Shown: positions 20,119-29,466 of the stretch, one piece after another | Layout of the letters: each line of letters starts with the position of its first letter | How positions within the stretch are numbered: position 1 is the first letter of the stretch | Assembly (NCBI GenBank): GCA_023205875.1 | Contig: CP060755.1 | Location: 434,001-498,000, forward strand | DNA from: Chloropicon primus | Taxonomy: Eukaryota > Chlorophyta > Chloropicophyceae > Chloropicales > Chloropicaceae | Direction of reading: 5' to 3' | Length of the DNA stretch: 64,000 bases | Position numbers and translations under genes: made by a program | The notes under the pieces: generated by a model | What the model saw: the letters and a program-made list of their open reading frames with translations, nothing else | The model's database searches: none | What the model was told of the DNA's origin: nothing

Positions 20119-20137
20119 ATAGAATGATTCATTCTAT
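20119..20137. repeat. perfect 9-bp inverted repeat
   Basis: ATAGAATGA, one T, then TCATTCTAT: a 19-bp palindrome in AT-richer DNA between two minus-strand genes. It could be a dimeric protein-binding site. Confidence 0.8.
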
Positions 20138-20687
20138 GTTTTATGAGAGACATACTACTGTGGTCGTTCCAAGAAAGGTCCAACGGAAAAGCCCGCCTCG
20201 GTGTTGTAGAAATTCCATTCTAATGGCCACCGAAGAGTTTCCAGGGACGACCACCTTTCGAACGAGTTTCCAGGCAAATGGCTTGCGTTGCCAAGAAGCC
20301 GAAACGAAACGTCTCGTCTTGAGAGAAGGAAGAAGAAGGGGACAGGATCAGCATGATGGAGAAAGGAAGATCGTTGTCGTGTGACGGACTCCAGTTCCAG
20401 GGACGGGTGCCAGCAGACTGCTCCTGGAGTGACTAGACCACTTTTTGGATGAATGCGGCAGACTTGACTGAGGACAGGACGACGATAGAGGCTTGGCTTG
20501 TGTATAGGATGATGGCGGGCTGCTGCAGACCAGACTGGACTCTGAGGGCGGGAGGGGTTGGGATTGGAGAGAGACGAGTGTGTCATGGATGCAGGCAGAG
20601 TTCGCGTATCCACCGATTGACGAGGAGAGGGCAAGTGACGAGCCATCTCACTACTGATAACCGGATCAGTCGACATATAGGTGTAGG

Positions 20688-20692
20688 TTACA
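20688..20692 (-). terminator. TGTAA polyadenylation-type signal
   Basis: Reads TGTAA on the minus strand, 17 nt past the stop of the two-TM protein gene. Confidence 0.5.
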
Positions 20693-20708
20693 AAGTTTTT
20701 TTTCTCTT

Positions 20709-22058
20709 TTATACGTTGATGTACAAGGGTGTGCCCACGACAGCGTAGTTGCTCTGAGGAGGTGTGGATTGGTCAGGCCCCGCGGGCGCGTGAGAGGGTT
20801 GCCGCGCCGCGCTTGCGTTGCTCATTTCAACTTGGCCGTGGCCCAAACCCGCCGAGGTGTGCTGGTGGGGCCCCGCCACGTAGTGAGGGTTGCTCACGTA
20901 CTGGTGCTGGTGGGGCGGCACGGTGGCCACGACGGGAATTCCCGTCGTTTCCCCCCGCTTGTTCCTGTGAGCAAAATCGTAGTAGGTGCCGAGGATCGAG
21001 TTCCTGGGCCTTCTCGTCTCAGGATTCCTACTGTAGTAGCAAACAAAGTAGAAGGCCTTGATCTCGAGAACCGTGAGCAGAATCCCAAAGGACAGGAACG
21101 TGAAGCCTATGATGAGTTTGCTCTCCGTGCTCAGCCCAAACTTCCCGGTCCCGTCCGTGATCTTCAGGTAGTGGAGCCAAGGATCCGACGAGTCTCGCAC
21201 GAGAACCCGGATCCTCCTTTTCCCATTCGAGTTGAGCGCCTGCTCCGAGACGCCTATGAACTGGGAGGGAGCGAACACCATCCTCGAGCTCTCGATGAGG
21301 TAACCGTAGTTCCTCGGCCTGTAGTAGCAACCGTAATTCTTCTCCTCGTCTGGGTCCCCGGACTGCGGGACCATTGCATCGGCCTTGAAATCCCCCTCCT
21401 CCTCGTCGTACGTCACCTTGATGCAGAAGCTGTTCAGCTCCTTCCTCGTAATGCACTGCGCCGGACCCTTCCTTGGAACTTTGAGGTAACCCCCTTGCAT
21501 GTCGCACAGGCGCCTGCACTCCACCAGGCCGCCAGAGGTGCTGCAGTGACTCACCCTCTCCTGAGCAAGCGTCTCTGTCACCCTGGCCAGTTCCTTTCCC
21601 TTTGGGGACCGAAAAGTTATCGTGATCTTGCATCCCTTGGCCTTGGCCACAGAGATGTCCTCCTCGGCGAAGTACTTGAACTGGGGGGCAAGGGGTTCCG
21701 CGTTGTCCTTGCTTCCGTCCTTAATGGAGTCGACAGGGCTCTCTCCCCCGAGGAGAGTGAAGTCCTGCGTCCACCCGTGGCCCTTGTTCCCCCCACAACC
21801 CCCCGCGAAGCTGAAATCAGCAGTGAAGTTCTTTGCCTCCAAGAATGGTGGCGAGGATGCCAGCTTATCACGCCAGCTCTCCACCTTGATGTTGTACTCG
21901 TGGATCTTGCTGCCCCTCGAGTCATTTATGCTCGTCCCTATGATGGCCACGCCAATGAAAAGGAAGATAGGTCCGATGAAGAGTATGAAGCAGGCACAGT
22001 AGAAGGACCCAAAGAGAACGTCACAACCGTCCCCACCCTTGCCGCGCCCCTTTCCCAT
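20709..22058 (-). CDS. two-TM membrane protein with a large Cys-containing ectodomain, unknown family
   Basis: I do not recognise the family. The intronless gene gives 449 aa from the ATG at 22056-22058; the frame above it (to 22313) is compositionally odd and was left out. A short basic N-terminus (MGKGRGKGG) leads into helix 1 (FILFIGPIFLFIGVAIIG, about residues 20-42). Some 270 residues of soluble domain follow with about eight cysteines, including SHCSTSGGLVECRRLCD and NYGCYYRPRNYGYL. Helix 2 (LIIGFTFLSFGILLTVLEI) lies near residue 335. The cytoplasmic tail is rich in His, Pro, Gln and Tyr. Both termini inside with a large loop outside recalls P2X/ENaC-like topology, but none of their motifs are present. 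Receptor or cell-surface structural roles are guesses. Confidence 0.75.
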   Translation of the reverse strand: MGKGRGKGGDGCDVLFGSFYCACFILFIGPIFLFIGVAIIGTSINDSRGSKIHEYNIKVESWRDKLASSPPFLEAKNFTADFSFAGGCGGNKGHGWTQDFTLLGGESPVDSIKDGSKDNAEPLAPQFKYFAEEDISVAKAKGCKITITFRSPKGKELARVTETLAQERVSHCSTSGGLVECRRLCDMQGGYLKVPRKGPAQCITRKELNSFCIKVTYDEEEGDFKADAMVPQSGDPDEEKNYGCYYRPRNYGYLIESSRMVFAPSQFIGVSEQALNSNGKRRIRVLVRDSSDPWLHYLKITDGTGKFGLSTESKLIIGFTFLSFGILLTVLEIKAFYFVCYYSRNPETRRPRNSILGTYYDFAHRNKRGETTGIPVVATVPPHQHQYVSNPHYVAGPHQHTSAGLGHGQVEMSNASAARQPSHAPAGPDQSTPPQSNYAVVGTPLYINV

Positions 22059-22343
22059 GTTGGCTCGGCGAGTCCAAGGCAAGCCCTCCGCGGTCCCCTC
22101 TTCGCCTTCTCCGTCGCCCCCGGGGACGCGGTCCTCCTTTGTCCTTTGGATCCACCACCAACGTCGCTGTACGACGACGCAATTCCACGCCAACTCAAAA
22201 AGCAAGAGAGAGATTCCTGGGAGACGAGAGGAGAGGACTCCTGGAGGAGGACGGAGGATAGAGGAGATGTGGATGAATTGAGGGGAAAGAGCGTGCGTTG
22301 GCAATAACGGCACAAGTTAGGATGCAGATGACAAAATTGTGGT

Positions 22344-23658
22344 TTACAGAGAAAAGTTCTTCACTTTGACGAGGACCTCGTTGCGTCTGAAGGGGGGCAG
22401 CACGTAGGGCTCGTTGTACCGAGCGAGCTCGAAACCTGGTTCAGCGTCGAGGCCGTCGCGCTCCAGCGCGGAGCGAAGCTCGGACTCCGCGGACCTGACG
22501 TCGCCCTCGAGTGGAATTCCAGGAACAGAAACAGCTGCGCAGACCGAGGACTCGGCTTCCACGACGCTGATGTCCGACGAGCTCGTGGAGGCGGCCCCCG
22601 GGACGTCGCTGGCTTTCTCGTACTTGGACTTCTCCAGCACGAACTGCATCTTTTGTTCCGAGGTCGTGTACACTGGTGTCGTCATGTTCATGCTCTCTTT
22701 CCTGTCGTTGCCCCCGAAAATGAAGCTGGCCAGGGCGTTGAAGCCTTCCCCGGTCGTCACGTCAGACGAAGACGTCGGAGTCTCGCAGACCAGATATGGG
22801 TCGTACTACGTTCAAAGGAGCGTGGGTTGCGACAAAGTCAGGGCGTGAAGCCGGGCATCGAGAGTGGGATTCGTCGGCGTACCTTTCTGACCTCGTAGTC
22901 CGCCATCCTCTTCAGAACGGTGTACTTTGGGGTATCCAAGTCCGGAGTCTGCTCCAGTTTCGTAGCTTGCTTCGCGAGATCCTTGAGGCCCTCGACGGAA
23001 AAGTACTCCTGGTTCTCGATCGAGTCCCAGGTGTCCGAGTGCCGCACGACTTTCTCCGTCTCGAGGTCGAACTCGTACCGGGACGTCCCCGTGAAGGTGA
23101 GGTCAGGCTGCCAGGGCAGAATCCTGAAGCACATTTTCATGGTCCAGCGCGTCTCGAGCGTTCTGTCCCTGCGAGGAGGAGGGGAGCCGAGTCAGCGAAC
23201 AAAGAAAGGAAGGAAGGAAGGAAGGGGGAGAGAGAAAGAGGCCCGATTGTTAAGTGGTCCGGAACTTACCCCACGGGATAGATCTTGTGGAGGATGAACT
23301 CCGGTGCGAAGACGTAGCGAAGCATCGTGATGTTGGCCAGATAACCATTGATCGAATCGTACTTCGTGATGGGGTCCTCGAACTTGACGTCGTCCGCGTA
23401 GATGCTCTTGTCGATCCCCCGCTCGTTGAAGAGGTTGTCGAGATCCTTCGCCAAAAAATCAGACATTCTGGACAGAAACGACGACGACGACGACGAGGAG
23501 GGCACAACTCCCGCCGCGTCACTCGTCGTCCGACTACTCCCGCAGTCGACCCTCCGAGGGATCGCGCGGGCGTGGCGATCCTTCCTCGCCCACAAACCTC
23601 GCAACGGACCACGACGGCACAACAACTTCCTCGATATATCGGCCTCCTTCAGAAACAT
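22344..23658 (-). CDS. HBP5: DUF2358-SOUL heme-binding protein, plastid HBP5 type
   Basis: Three exons: 23270-23658, 22883-23168 and 22344-22805, 378 aa. Introns have GTAAGT and GTACGC donors and CTGAC sites 23 and 32 nt before their acceptors. After a basic transit-like N-terminus (MFLKEADISRKLLCRRG, to about residue 65) comes a DUF2358 domain (DDVKFEDPITKYDSINGY, then RTLETRWTMK and DSIENQEYFS). The SOUL domain starts near residue 205 (PKYTVLKRMADYEVRKYDP) and has the conserved GEGFNALASFIFGGN and MNMTTPVYT. The same two-domain order occurs in Arabidopsis HBP5. The family binds heme or other tetrapyrroles in plastids. The C-terminus ends FRRNEVLVKVKNFSL. It is head-to-head with UROD. Confidence 0.9.
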
Positions 23659-24100
23659 GTTATGGTTGATGAACGTTGATGTTGTTGTTGGATCTGGTTG
23701 AAGAAGCTTCACAAGTTCGAATCACCTGAACAAAACCACTTCGGGTATCAATCGAAAGCAGGAGAGCCCTTGTCTCCTTGTCCTTGCCCCGTCGTTCTCT
23801 CTCTCTCTCTGCCCCAAACTCCCTCGAGGACCTCCCCTTCCTCTCGTCCCAAGAGGGCGAGTTGAGTTGAGAGAGTTGAGTTGAATTGAGTTGAGTTGAG
23901 ATAAAGCACAGTGCAGAAAAATGCGTGCGTGCGTGCGTGTGCGCGTGCGTGTGGAAAGGTCTGGACCAAGACGATCTCCCTTGGGCGCCCTCGTTCCCCT
24001 CGTCTCCTCGTTCCTGGTCCAGAATTCTCGATCGGAGAGGAGGAGGAGAGATCTGGTGTACCATAGTTTACATCCAATATGGACCCTCGGGGAGGAGCCA
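23659..24100. promoter_or_regulatory. bidirectional region between SOUL and UROD
   Basis: A 442-bp divergent region between two tetrapyrrole-related genes. It contains a TTGAG-type pentamer repeat (23861-23900) and a GTGC/GTGT run (23922-23955). No other gene is seen. Confidence 0.55.
23861..23900. repeat. GTTGA/TTGAG pentamer repeat
   Basis: About eight pentamer units with small interruptions, in the upstream region shared by SOUL and UROD. Confidence 0.85.
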
Positions 24101-25461
24101 ATGGAGAGCGCTCGTTCTCTCGTTCTGGATAACGCGAGGGAGTTGGGCGCCGAACTTGCCAAGGTGAGGAGACGTTTGCCTAATTGATCTCTCTCTCTCT
24201 CTCTCTCTGTGTCTCTCCTGAGTGGACTGCATTGCCTGGCGTGGCGGACTGACTTGCTTTCTTGTTTGTGTTTGCCTATGCGCGAAACTCCGGCCGACTC
24301 GAAGGGGAAAGAGAGGAGAGGCTGCAGGGTTTGGTGATGGTGATGAGTGGTGTTGGGGTGAGGGGGAGGGGTGGAGTGTGGAGGACCCAGGCGGCGGCGG
24401 GGTCTTCCTGCGGTGGAGGGGACCCTCTGCTTCTGAGAGTCGCGAGGGGGGAGAAGGCGGAGAGGACGCCCGTGTGGCTGCTGAGGCAAGCGGGGAGGTA
24501 CATGAAGGAGTTCAGGAAGTACTCGGACGTGTTGCCTTTCAGGGAGAGGTCGGAGACCGCCGATATTGCGGTGGAGCTGTCCCTCCAGCCGTGGAGGGCG
24601 TACAAGCCCGACGGCGTCATCATGTTCTCGGACATCCTCACGCCCTTGCCTGCCCTCGGGGTTGACTTCGACGTGGTGAAGGGGAGAGGCCCAGTCATCT
24701 CGAACACGGTGAGGAGCATGGACGACGTGGTCTCGCTGAGGCCGATGCTCGCCCCGGACGAGACCCTTCCCTTCGTGGGGGAGATCCTCTCGACCCTGAG
24801 GAAGGAGGTGAACGGGGAGGCGACCGTGATTGGGTTTGTGGGGACGCCTTGGACCCTGGCGGCCTACTCGGTGGAGGGCGGGGCCAATAGGTACTGCAAG
24901 GAGACGAAGACCATGATGTTCAACGAGCCGCAGATTCTGCACGCCCTCCTCGACCACGTCGCGGAGGCGCTCGTGGAGTACTGCTCCTACCAGATCGAGT
25001 CCGGGGCGCAAGTCATGCAGTTGTTCGACTCGTGGGCCCACCACCTGACCCCGGAGCAGTTCCAGGTCTTCAGCCTGGACTATGTGGAGAAGGTGATCAC
25101 CAAGCTGAGAGCGAGGCACCCGGAGACCCCCATACTGTTTTACGTCAACGGCTGCGGCGGAAAGCTCGAGATGCTGAGGAGCTGCACGGCGGACGTCATC
25201 GGCATCGATTGGGGCGTGAGCGTGGCGGAGGCGAGGGAGGTCCTCGGAGGCAGGACGATCCAGGGCAACGTGGACCCCATGGTCCTCTTCGGAAAGCAGG
25301 AGACCATCGAGGAGGCGGTGGACCTGTGCATCAAGGAGGGAGGGGGGCAGGGCCACATCCTGAACGTTGGGAATGGGGTCATCCAGGGCACGCCCGAGGA
25401 CGCCGTGAAGATCCTCATCGACAGGGTCAAGGAGCATTCGAGCGTGGTGTCGTCCGTGTAA
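24101..25461 (+). CDS. UROD: uroporphyrinogen III decarboxylase, plastid
   Basis: UROD (HemE) converts uroporphyrinogen III to coproporphyrinogen III in heme and chlorophyll synthesis. Exon 1 is 24101-24163 (MESARSLVLDNARELGAELA...), phase 0; the intron runs to 24327 (CTGAC at 24249-24253) and exon 2 is 24328-25461, 398 aa. Several in-frame AGs near 24315-24327 make the acceptor uncertain by a few codons. Family marks: PVWLLRQAGRYM, the catalytic FSDILTPLPALG, GFVGTPWTLAAY, MQLFDSWAHHLTPEQF, YVNGCGG and IQGNVDP. The GVRGRGGVWRTQAAAG part looks transit-like; plastid targeting is inferred from the pathway. It converges on the rhodanese with 81 bp between stops; TGTAA is at 25474-25478. Confidence 0.93.
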
Positions 25462-25473
25462 AGCGTTCATTCG

Positions 25474-25478
25474 TGTAA
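25474..25478 (+). terminator. TGTAA polyadenylation-type signal of UROD
   Basis: TGTAA lies 12 nt after the UROD stop; a second overlaps the stop itself. Confidence 0.5.
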
Positions 25479-25542
25479 AGGCACTTGTTTACCAAAAAAG
25501 AAACAAAATCAAAGCAAAAAGCGACCCCTCTCTCCCTCTTTC

Positions 25543-26337
25543 TCACACCCACTTGTCCTTGAGCAGGTCCGTCTGCTCCACGCCAAAGCCGGAGAGAACC
25601 CACCGGTTTATGCCACCCTCGACGTGCCGCACCTTGTCCCCGTCCAAGCCGTACACCCTCGTGAGCCTCACTGTGGCCTGGGCCGACATCTCGCCGCGCG
25701 TGCACATGATGGCGAGCTTGAACCGCTTGTACTTCTGGAACTCGCCGCTCCTGTTCCAGGCCGAGAACTCCCCGAAAGGGATGTTGATCGACTGCCAGGG
25801 GAACGTGCGAGCGCGGTACCTGTTGTACTCGTCCCTCGACCGGATGTCGATCAGCAGCATCGATCCCCTCGCCAAAGAGTCGTGCAGGTCCTGCACGCTG
25901 ATCGCCTTGAACCCCATGCTCTCCGAGTACGCGCTCTCCAGGTGGTCCTCCTCCTCGCGGGGCCTCGGGGTGGCAGCCGCCTCGATCTCCTTGCTCTTCT
26001 CCGCGAGGGACTCCTTCTCGTCCTCCGTGATAGGCTTTATGGACGCCTCGAACTTGGAGTCGATCCAGTCCAGGTCGTCCCTCACGTCGTCCTCGTCGAA
26101 GCTGAACACGAAGTCCTCGCTCTCCTCCCTTCCCTGCCTCAGCAGGGACTCCAAATCGACTTCCCTCTCCCTGCCCCCCCCCTCGGGGGGCAGGGCCGAG
26201 ACCGTCGACGACCCAGTCCGCCGCAGGTGCCGATGACCCCCGACCCTGGGCAGCACCGGGACCATCACCCCGGCGGCCCCCCTTCCTCCCGCCCTCCTCC
26301 CCCTCCCGACCATCCCCCCGCTCCAGGGAGGACCCAT
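25543..26337 (-). CDS. rhodanese-domain protein, probably plastid
   Basis: An intronless gene of 264 aa. The N-terminal 60 residues are Gly/Arg/Pro-rich and basic, suggesting an organelle transit peptide; an acidic region follows (REESEDFVFSFDEDDVRDD). The rhodanese domain spans about residues 145-255: SVQDLHDSLARGSMLLIDIR, DEYNRYRARTFPWQSINIP and the active-site loop MCTRGEMSAQA with its cysteine, ending HVEGGINRWVLSGF. Rhodaneses transfer sulfur to thiophilic acceptors or serve as scaffolds; plants have several chloroplast members. The ATG 26335-26337 (MGPPWSGGM) was chosen; the frame stays open upstream but becomes unlike a transit peptide. No specific substrate can be named. Confidence 0.85.
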   Translation of the reverse strand: MGPPWSGGMVGRGRRAGGRGAAGVMVPVLPRVGGHRHLRRTGSSTVSALPPEGGGREREVDLESLLRQGREESEDFVFSFDEDDVRDDLDWIDSKFEASIKPITEDEKESLAEKSKEIEAAATPRPREEEDHLESAYSESMGFKAISVQDLHDSLARGSMLLIDIRSRDEYNRYRARTFPWQSINIPFGEFSAWNRSGEFQKYKRFKLAIMCTRGEMSAQATVRLTRVYGLDGDKVRHVEGGINRWVLSGFGVEQTDLLKDKWV

Positions 26338-26828
26338 CCTCCCCCTCGTCCACCCACCAAAAAGTGCAGGAAGCAATCTATGTTCTATTCTATCAAAAAC
26401 CCAGGCCAACGTCAACTCAACCCAAGCAGCAAGAAGGTTGCGGTTGCTGCAAGACACGATGGGATGCCTCGCGATTCGCTCGGTAGCGCCTCCCCTCGAC
26501 GCTCTGTCGCTGCGATGACAGAGCCGTCCTGACCGATTGGCGATTGGGCGATATCAATCTTATCCACTTCTTCAGATGGATTTTTTGGGGCACTTTTTCC
26601 CAAAAAGGAACTCGCCTCAAGGAGAAGGACCGAGAGAGGTGAGTTTGGAGGCGCGGCGGTGCGCGGGGGGTGCGGGAGCTCGAGAAGACTGGCCCACCAG
26701 TGGAAGCCTTGTCTCGTGACCTTTCGTTCGACACCTTGCTCGAAACAAGCGGCGTCCTGTGTAGCGATCTGTGCGTGACTGAAACGAAAACGTTTTGTTG
26801 TTGTGTTGTTGGCGTGGAAGGGAAGGCG
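26338..26828. other. divergent intergenic region
   Basis: Shared upstream region of the rhodanese and the 202-aa gene. No gene or clear repeat is seen. The open frame preceding 26829 lacks an ATG. Confidence 0.5.
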
Positions 26829-27437
26829 ATGAGGGGAACGAGGGGTCTGGCGAGGGCTGGAGGTCTGGCGAGGACCTTGCCGAGAGGTCGAACGGGTTCG
26901 AGGAGCACCGGCGTCGTCGTGTCGAGGAGGAGCAACACGTATGACGAGATGTTTGCCACGACGGAGGCGGACCAGGGGGCCTACCTTGCGCTGGGGGTGT
27001 CGGTGTGCTACCGAAAGGACGAGGAGGGGAAGCTGTCCGAGATCCAGGTCATCGAGCCGATCAACGCGACGACCTTGGAGACGATGAGCATCGGGGCGGC
27101 CACGAGCTTCAAGTACGTAACGGGTGTGACTTTGGGCGGCGTGCTTGACCAGGACAAGGTGTCCATGCTTCCCGAGGAGTACCAAAAGGCCGAGTTTTGC
27201 GAGGACTTCAAGAACAGGGCCGAGATCTGCGCGAGGACTTGGGACAGGCCGTACCCCCAGGAGTCCTTGATGGACATCGTGCCGCTCGGGAACGCCAAGA
27301 CGGACTGGAACTTTGACATCTCCAAGCACAAGAGAGTCCTTAACTTGGTGCACGAGGTGACGGACGAGGACAACATCAAGCAAGACAAGAGCATCGACGT
27401 GTACGGAAGGTTTGATGATGAGGAGGAGGAGGGGTGA
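26829..27437 (+). CDS. plastid-type protein of unknown function, 202 aa
   Basis: I do not recognise the family. The first in-frame ATG is 26829. The N-terminus (MRGTRGLARAGGLARTLPRG, to about residue 38) is Arg-rich without acids and looks like a transit peptide. The mature part is compact and soluble: YLALGVSVCYRKDEEGKLSE, IEPINATTLETMSIGAATSF, the Cys-containing FCEDFKNRAEICARTWDRPY and a C-terminus with FDISKHKRVLNLVHEV and an acidic end. No membrane helix is visible. Two hydrophobic beta-like stretches and evenly spread charge suggest a folded domain, not low complexity. Its divergent partner is a rhodanese with a similar targeting region. A conserved plastid protein of photosynthetic organisms is a guess. 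Confidence 0.75.
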   Translation: MRGTRGLARAGGLARTLPRGRTGSRSTGVVVSRRSNTYDEMFATTEADQGAYLALGVSVCYRKDEEGKLSEIQVIEPINATTLETMSIGAATSFKYVTGVTLGGVLDQDKVSMLPEEYQKAEFCEDFKNRAEICARTWDRPYPQESLMDIVPLGNAKTDWNFDISKHKRVLNLVHEVTDEDNIKQDKSIDVYGRFDDEEEEG

Positions 27438-27564
27438 GGGGATCGACTATTTCTCGCCTTTCACGTAAATCCTTGTTGTTTTTATTCTTCTGAAGAGAGA
27501 AGCGGGGAAAAAATCGTTCCGACGGCTTGCCCTTCCATTATTTCCACACCACTTTATTCCTTGC

Positions 27565-28701
27565 TCACTGAAAGTCGTCGTCGTCGTTGCGGCCGTCGAG
27601 GAGAGAGATGGACAGGCAGGCCGCCACGCCTATGCTCGCCAGCTGGGAGGCGCCTCTCTTGCTCCCCGCCCCCTTGGCCAGCGCCCTCTCCCTCTCCCTG
27701 GCCTGCCTCGCCATGTTGCTCCTGATGGCCTCGTAAAAGCAGAAGAAGAGGGCCGTGTGGATTCCAGAGGACAGGGACCTCGGCCCGACGCCGGTGAAGA
27801 ACCCCCTCAGCGGCCTCCCCTCCGCGATGACCCCCCGGATCGCCCCCCGGACGGTTGGCCTGGTCGAGGCCGAGCACATCATCCTCGTCTTCACGACGTC
27901 CCAAGGCGTCGTCGCCGCGGCCGACATCGCGCCCGCGATGCCGCCGATGAGCAGGTCCTCCTCCGTATTCGTCCTCCTGCCGGAGACCCTTCCGTGAAAC
28001 GCCTTGAGGGACTCGTACACCGCGAACTTCACCGCCATGTCCGGGACGTCCTCGAACACCGTCGGAAGGAAGCCGGTGAAGAGGCCCCTCGGCCCCGCGC
28101 GGTCCACGATCCTCCTCGCCGCCACGAAGACGTTCGGGTGAAGCTTCGCCTGGACGGACCGGATGCACACCGCGATCGGCACCTTGACGACACAGGAGCC
28201 GGCTCCCGCGAGGGCCCCCGAGAAGAAGGCCACCGTCCCGGCGTTCTTTTCCGGGTAGATCTTCTGCATCGCCCTCTTCGTCCAGCTGTAGAGCGCGAAG
28301 TACGCCCCGATGGCCACCCCCGCCCCGCTCGCGGCCCCGAAGACCCCGCGGTACAAGCTCGCAACCTTCCTGGCCCGGTACTTGCACAGGTGGAGGGCCC
28401 CGACGCCCCCGCCCGATCTGGCGCTCGACGACGACGACGTCGAGCCGCTCGACGTCGTCCCGGCCTGCATCCGCACCTTCACCGTGTCTATGGGGTGGAT
28501 GGTGCTCTGGGACCCCGCCCTCGCGATCCCGCCGGCAATCGTCTCCTCCATCGCGGACGTCGTCGTCGTCGTCGTCGTCGTCTTGGGCGGGGCGGTGCTC
28601 GGCGGGGAAGCAGTCGTCGCACTCGAAGCCGTGGCCAATTTCGACGCCCTCGCCGAGACGGAAAGCCCCCTCGCCCTCCTCTTGAACTTCAACACCCCCA
28701 T
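27565..28701 (-). CDS. SLC25 mitochondrial-carrier-family protein, SAM-carrier-like
   Basis: An intronless gene of 378 aa. Three carrier repeats are visible: repeat 1 with PIDTVKVRMQ, repeat 2 with PIAVCIRSVQ and repeat 3 with PWDVVKTRMM. GGIAxA-type helix starts (ETIAGGIARAGS, IGGIAGAMSAAATTP) and the RGLFTGFLPTV and RGFFTGVGPRS half-repeats support six helices. Repeat 2 lacks the usual acidic residue after the proline, as in S-adenosylmethionine carriers (VKVP-x-x-V), so a SAM-type carrier is the best guess. A 50-residue Ser/Thr/Ala N-terminal extension with an eight-Thr run, encoded by a CGT tract, could be a plastid or mitochondrial targeting region. Repeat 1 also has a Ser-rich insertion. 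Confidence 0.85.
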   Translation of the reverse strand: MGVLKFKRRARGLSVSARASKLATASSATTASPPSTAPPKTTTTTTTTSAMEETIAGGIARAGSQSTIHPIDTVKVRMQAGTTSSGSTSSSSSARSGGGVGALHLCKYRARKVASLYRGVFGAASGAGVAIGAYFALYSWTKRAMQKIYPEKNAGTVAFFSGALAGAGSCVVKVPIAVCIRSVQAKLHPNVFVAARRIVDRAGPRGLFTGFLPTVFEDVPDMAVKFAVYESLKAFHGRVSGRRTNTEEDLLIGGIAGAMSAAATTPWDVVKTRMMCSASTRPTVRGAIRGVIAEGRPLRGFFTGVGPRSLSSGIHTALFFCFYEAIRSNMARQARERERALAKGAGSKRGASQLASIGVAACLSISLLDGRNDDDDFQ

Positions 28702-28995
28702 CTCCCCTCCCCTTCCCCTCGCCGCTGCCCTCCTGCTAACACGAACACACGGACCACGTCAAGTCGTCGTCACCCCTCCTCGCTCCCCCGTCCCGCGACC
28801 AAATCCTTCGAGCGACCGCTCGTTCGAAAGCCCGCGCGACGCTCTACCCAATCAACACGACGCGATTCCCTCCCCTTCCCCAAGACGAGACGCCGAGACG
28901 CCGAGACGCCTACCCCTCCTTGTGGTCGAAGCTCCCGTTTCGAAGATCTTCGCAAACCTGTGGCCCTCCGTCACTCCCAGGTGTTTTCGTTTCAT

Positions 28996-29033
28996 ACACC
29001 TGAAGTGGAAGTGTACACCTGAAGTGGAAGTGT
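28996..29033. repeat. tandem duplication of a 19-bp unit
   Basis: ACACCTGAAGTGGAAGTGT occurs twice head-to-tail without mismatch. Confidence 0.9.
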
Positions 29034-29198
29034 GGGAGGGAACGAACGTGGGATGGGTCAAAAGTATTCTTACTTCTAAAGGAAAGAAGGAAAAAAGTCT
29101 CCCTCCCCTGGGGATCCTTTCCACTTCTTCTTTCTTCTTTCTCTCAAGCCTCAGACTTGTTCTCTTACAAGGACGTCTCCATCGCCGTGTTGCTCAAA

Positions 29199-29240
29199 GC
29201 AAAAGCAAAAGCAAAAGCAAAAGCAAAAGCAAAAGCAAAA
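29199..29240. repeat. GCAAAA hexanucleotide array
   Basis: About seven perfect units, upstream of the calcium-channel gene. Confidence 0.9.
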
Positions 29241-29434
29241 GGGAAGAAAAACTTGGACTCGGAGTCTCTTGATTTCTTTCCCTCCCTTTGCCCCTGCACT
29301 CCCTAATTCTTTCTCCCTCCGCAGGAACAAGGAACAAGGAACAAGGAAGAAAAAACCTATGGGAGGTGTGTTTCTCTTAAGTGTTCTCAAGACAGACTTT
29401 GGGGGTGTGGGCTGAGAAAGAGAAAAGAAAAAGA

Positions 29435-29466
29435 CTCCACTCCACTCCACTCCACTCCACTCCACT
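29435..29466. repeat. TCCAC pentanucleotide array
   Basis: Six perfect units. Confidence 0.9.

Larger units (their letters stand above)
19656..20708. other. intergenic region of about 1 kb
   Basis: It holds the MNS1 promoter (left) and the 3' UTR of the next gene (right). No gene is recognised. It includes an ACGC run (about 19806-19822), a perfect inverted repeat at 20119-20137, and a GAGTTTCCAGG word present twice near 20235 and 20266. A structured non-coding RNA cannot be excluded. Confidence 0.45.

Noticed and set aside
23722-25470. A 582-codon minus-strand frame over UROD
   Set aside because: It is a shadow of UROD, which is unmistakable.
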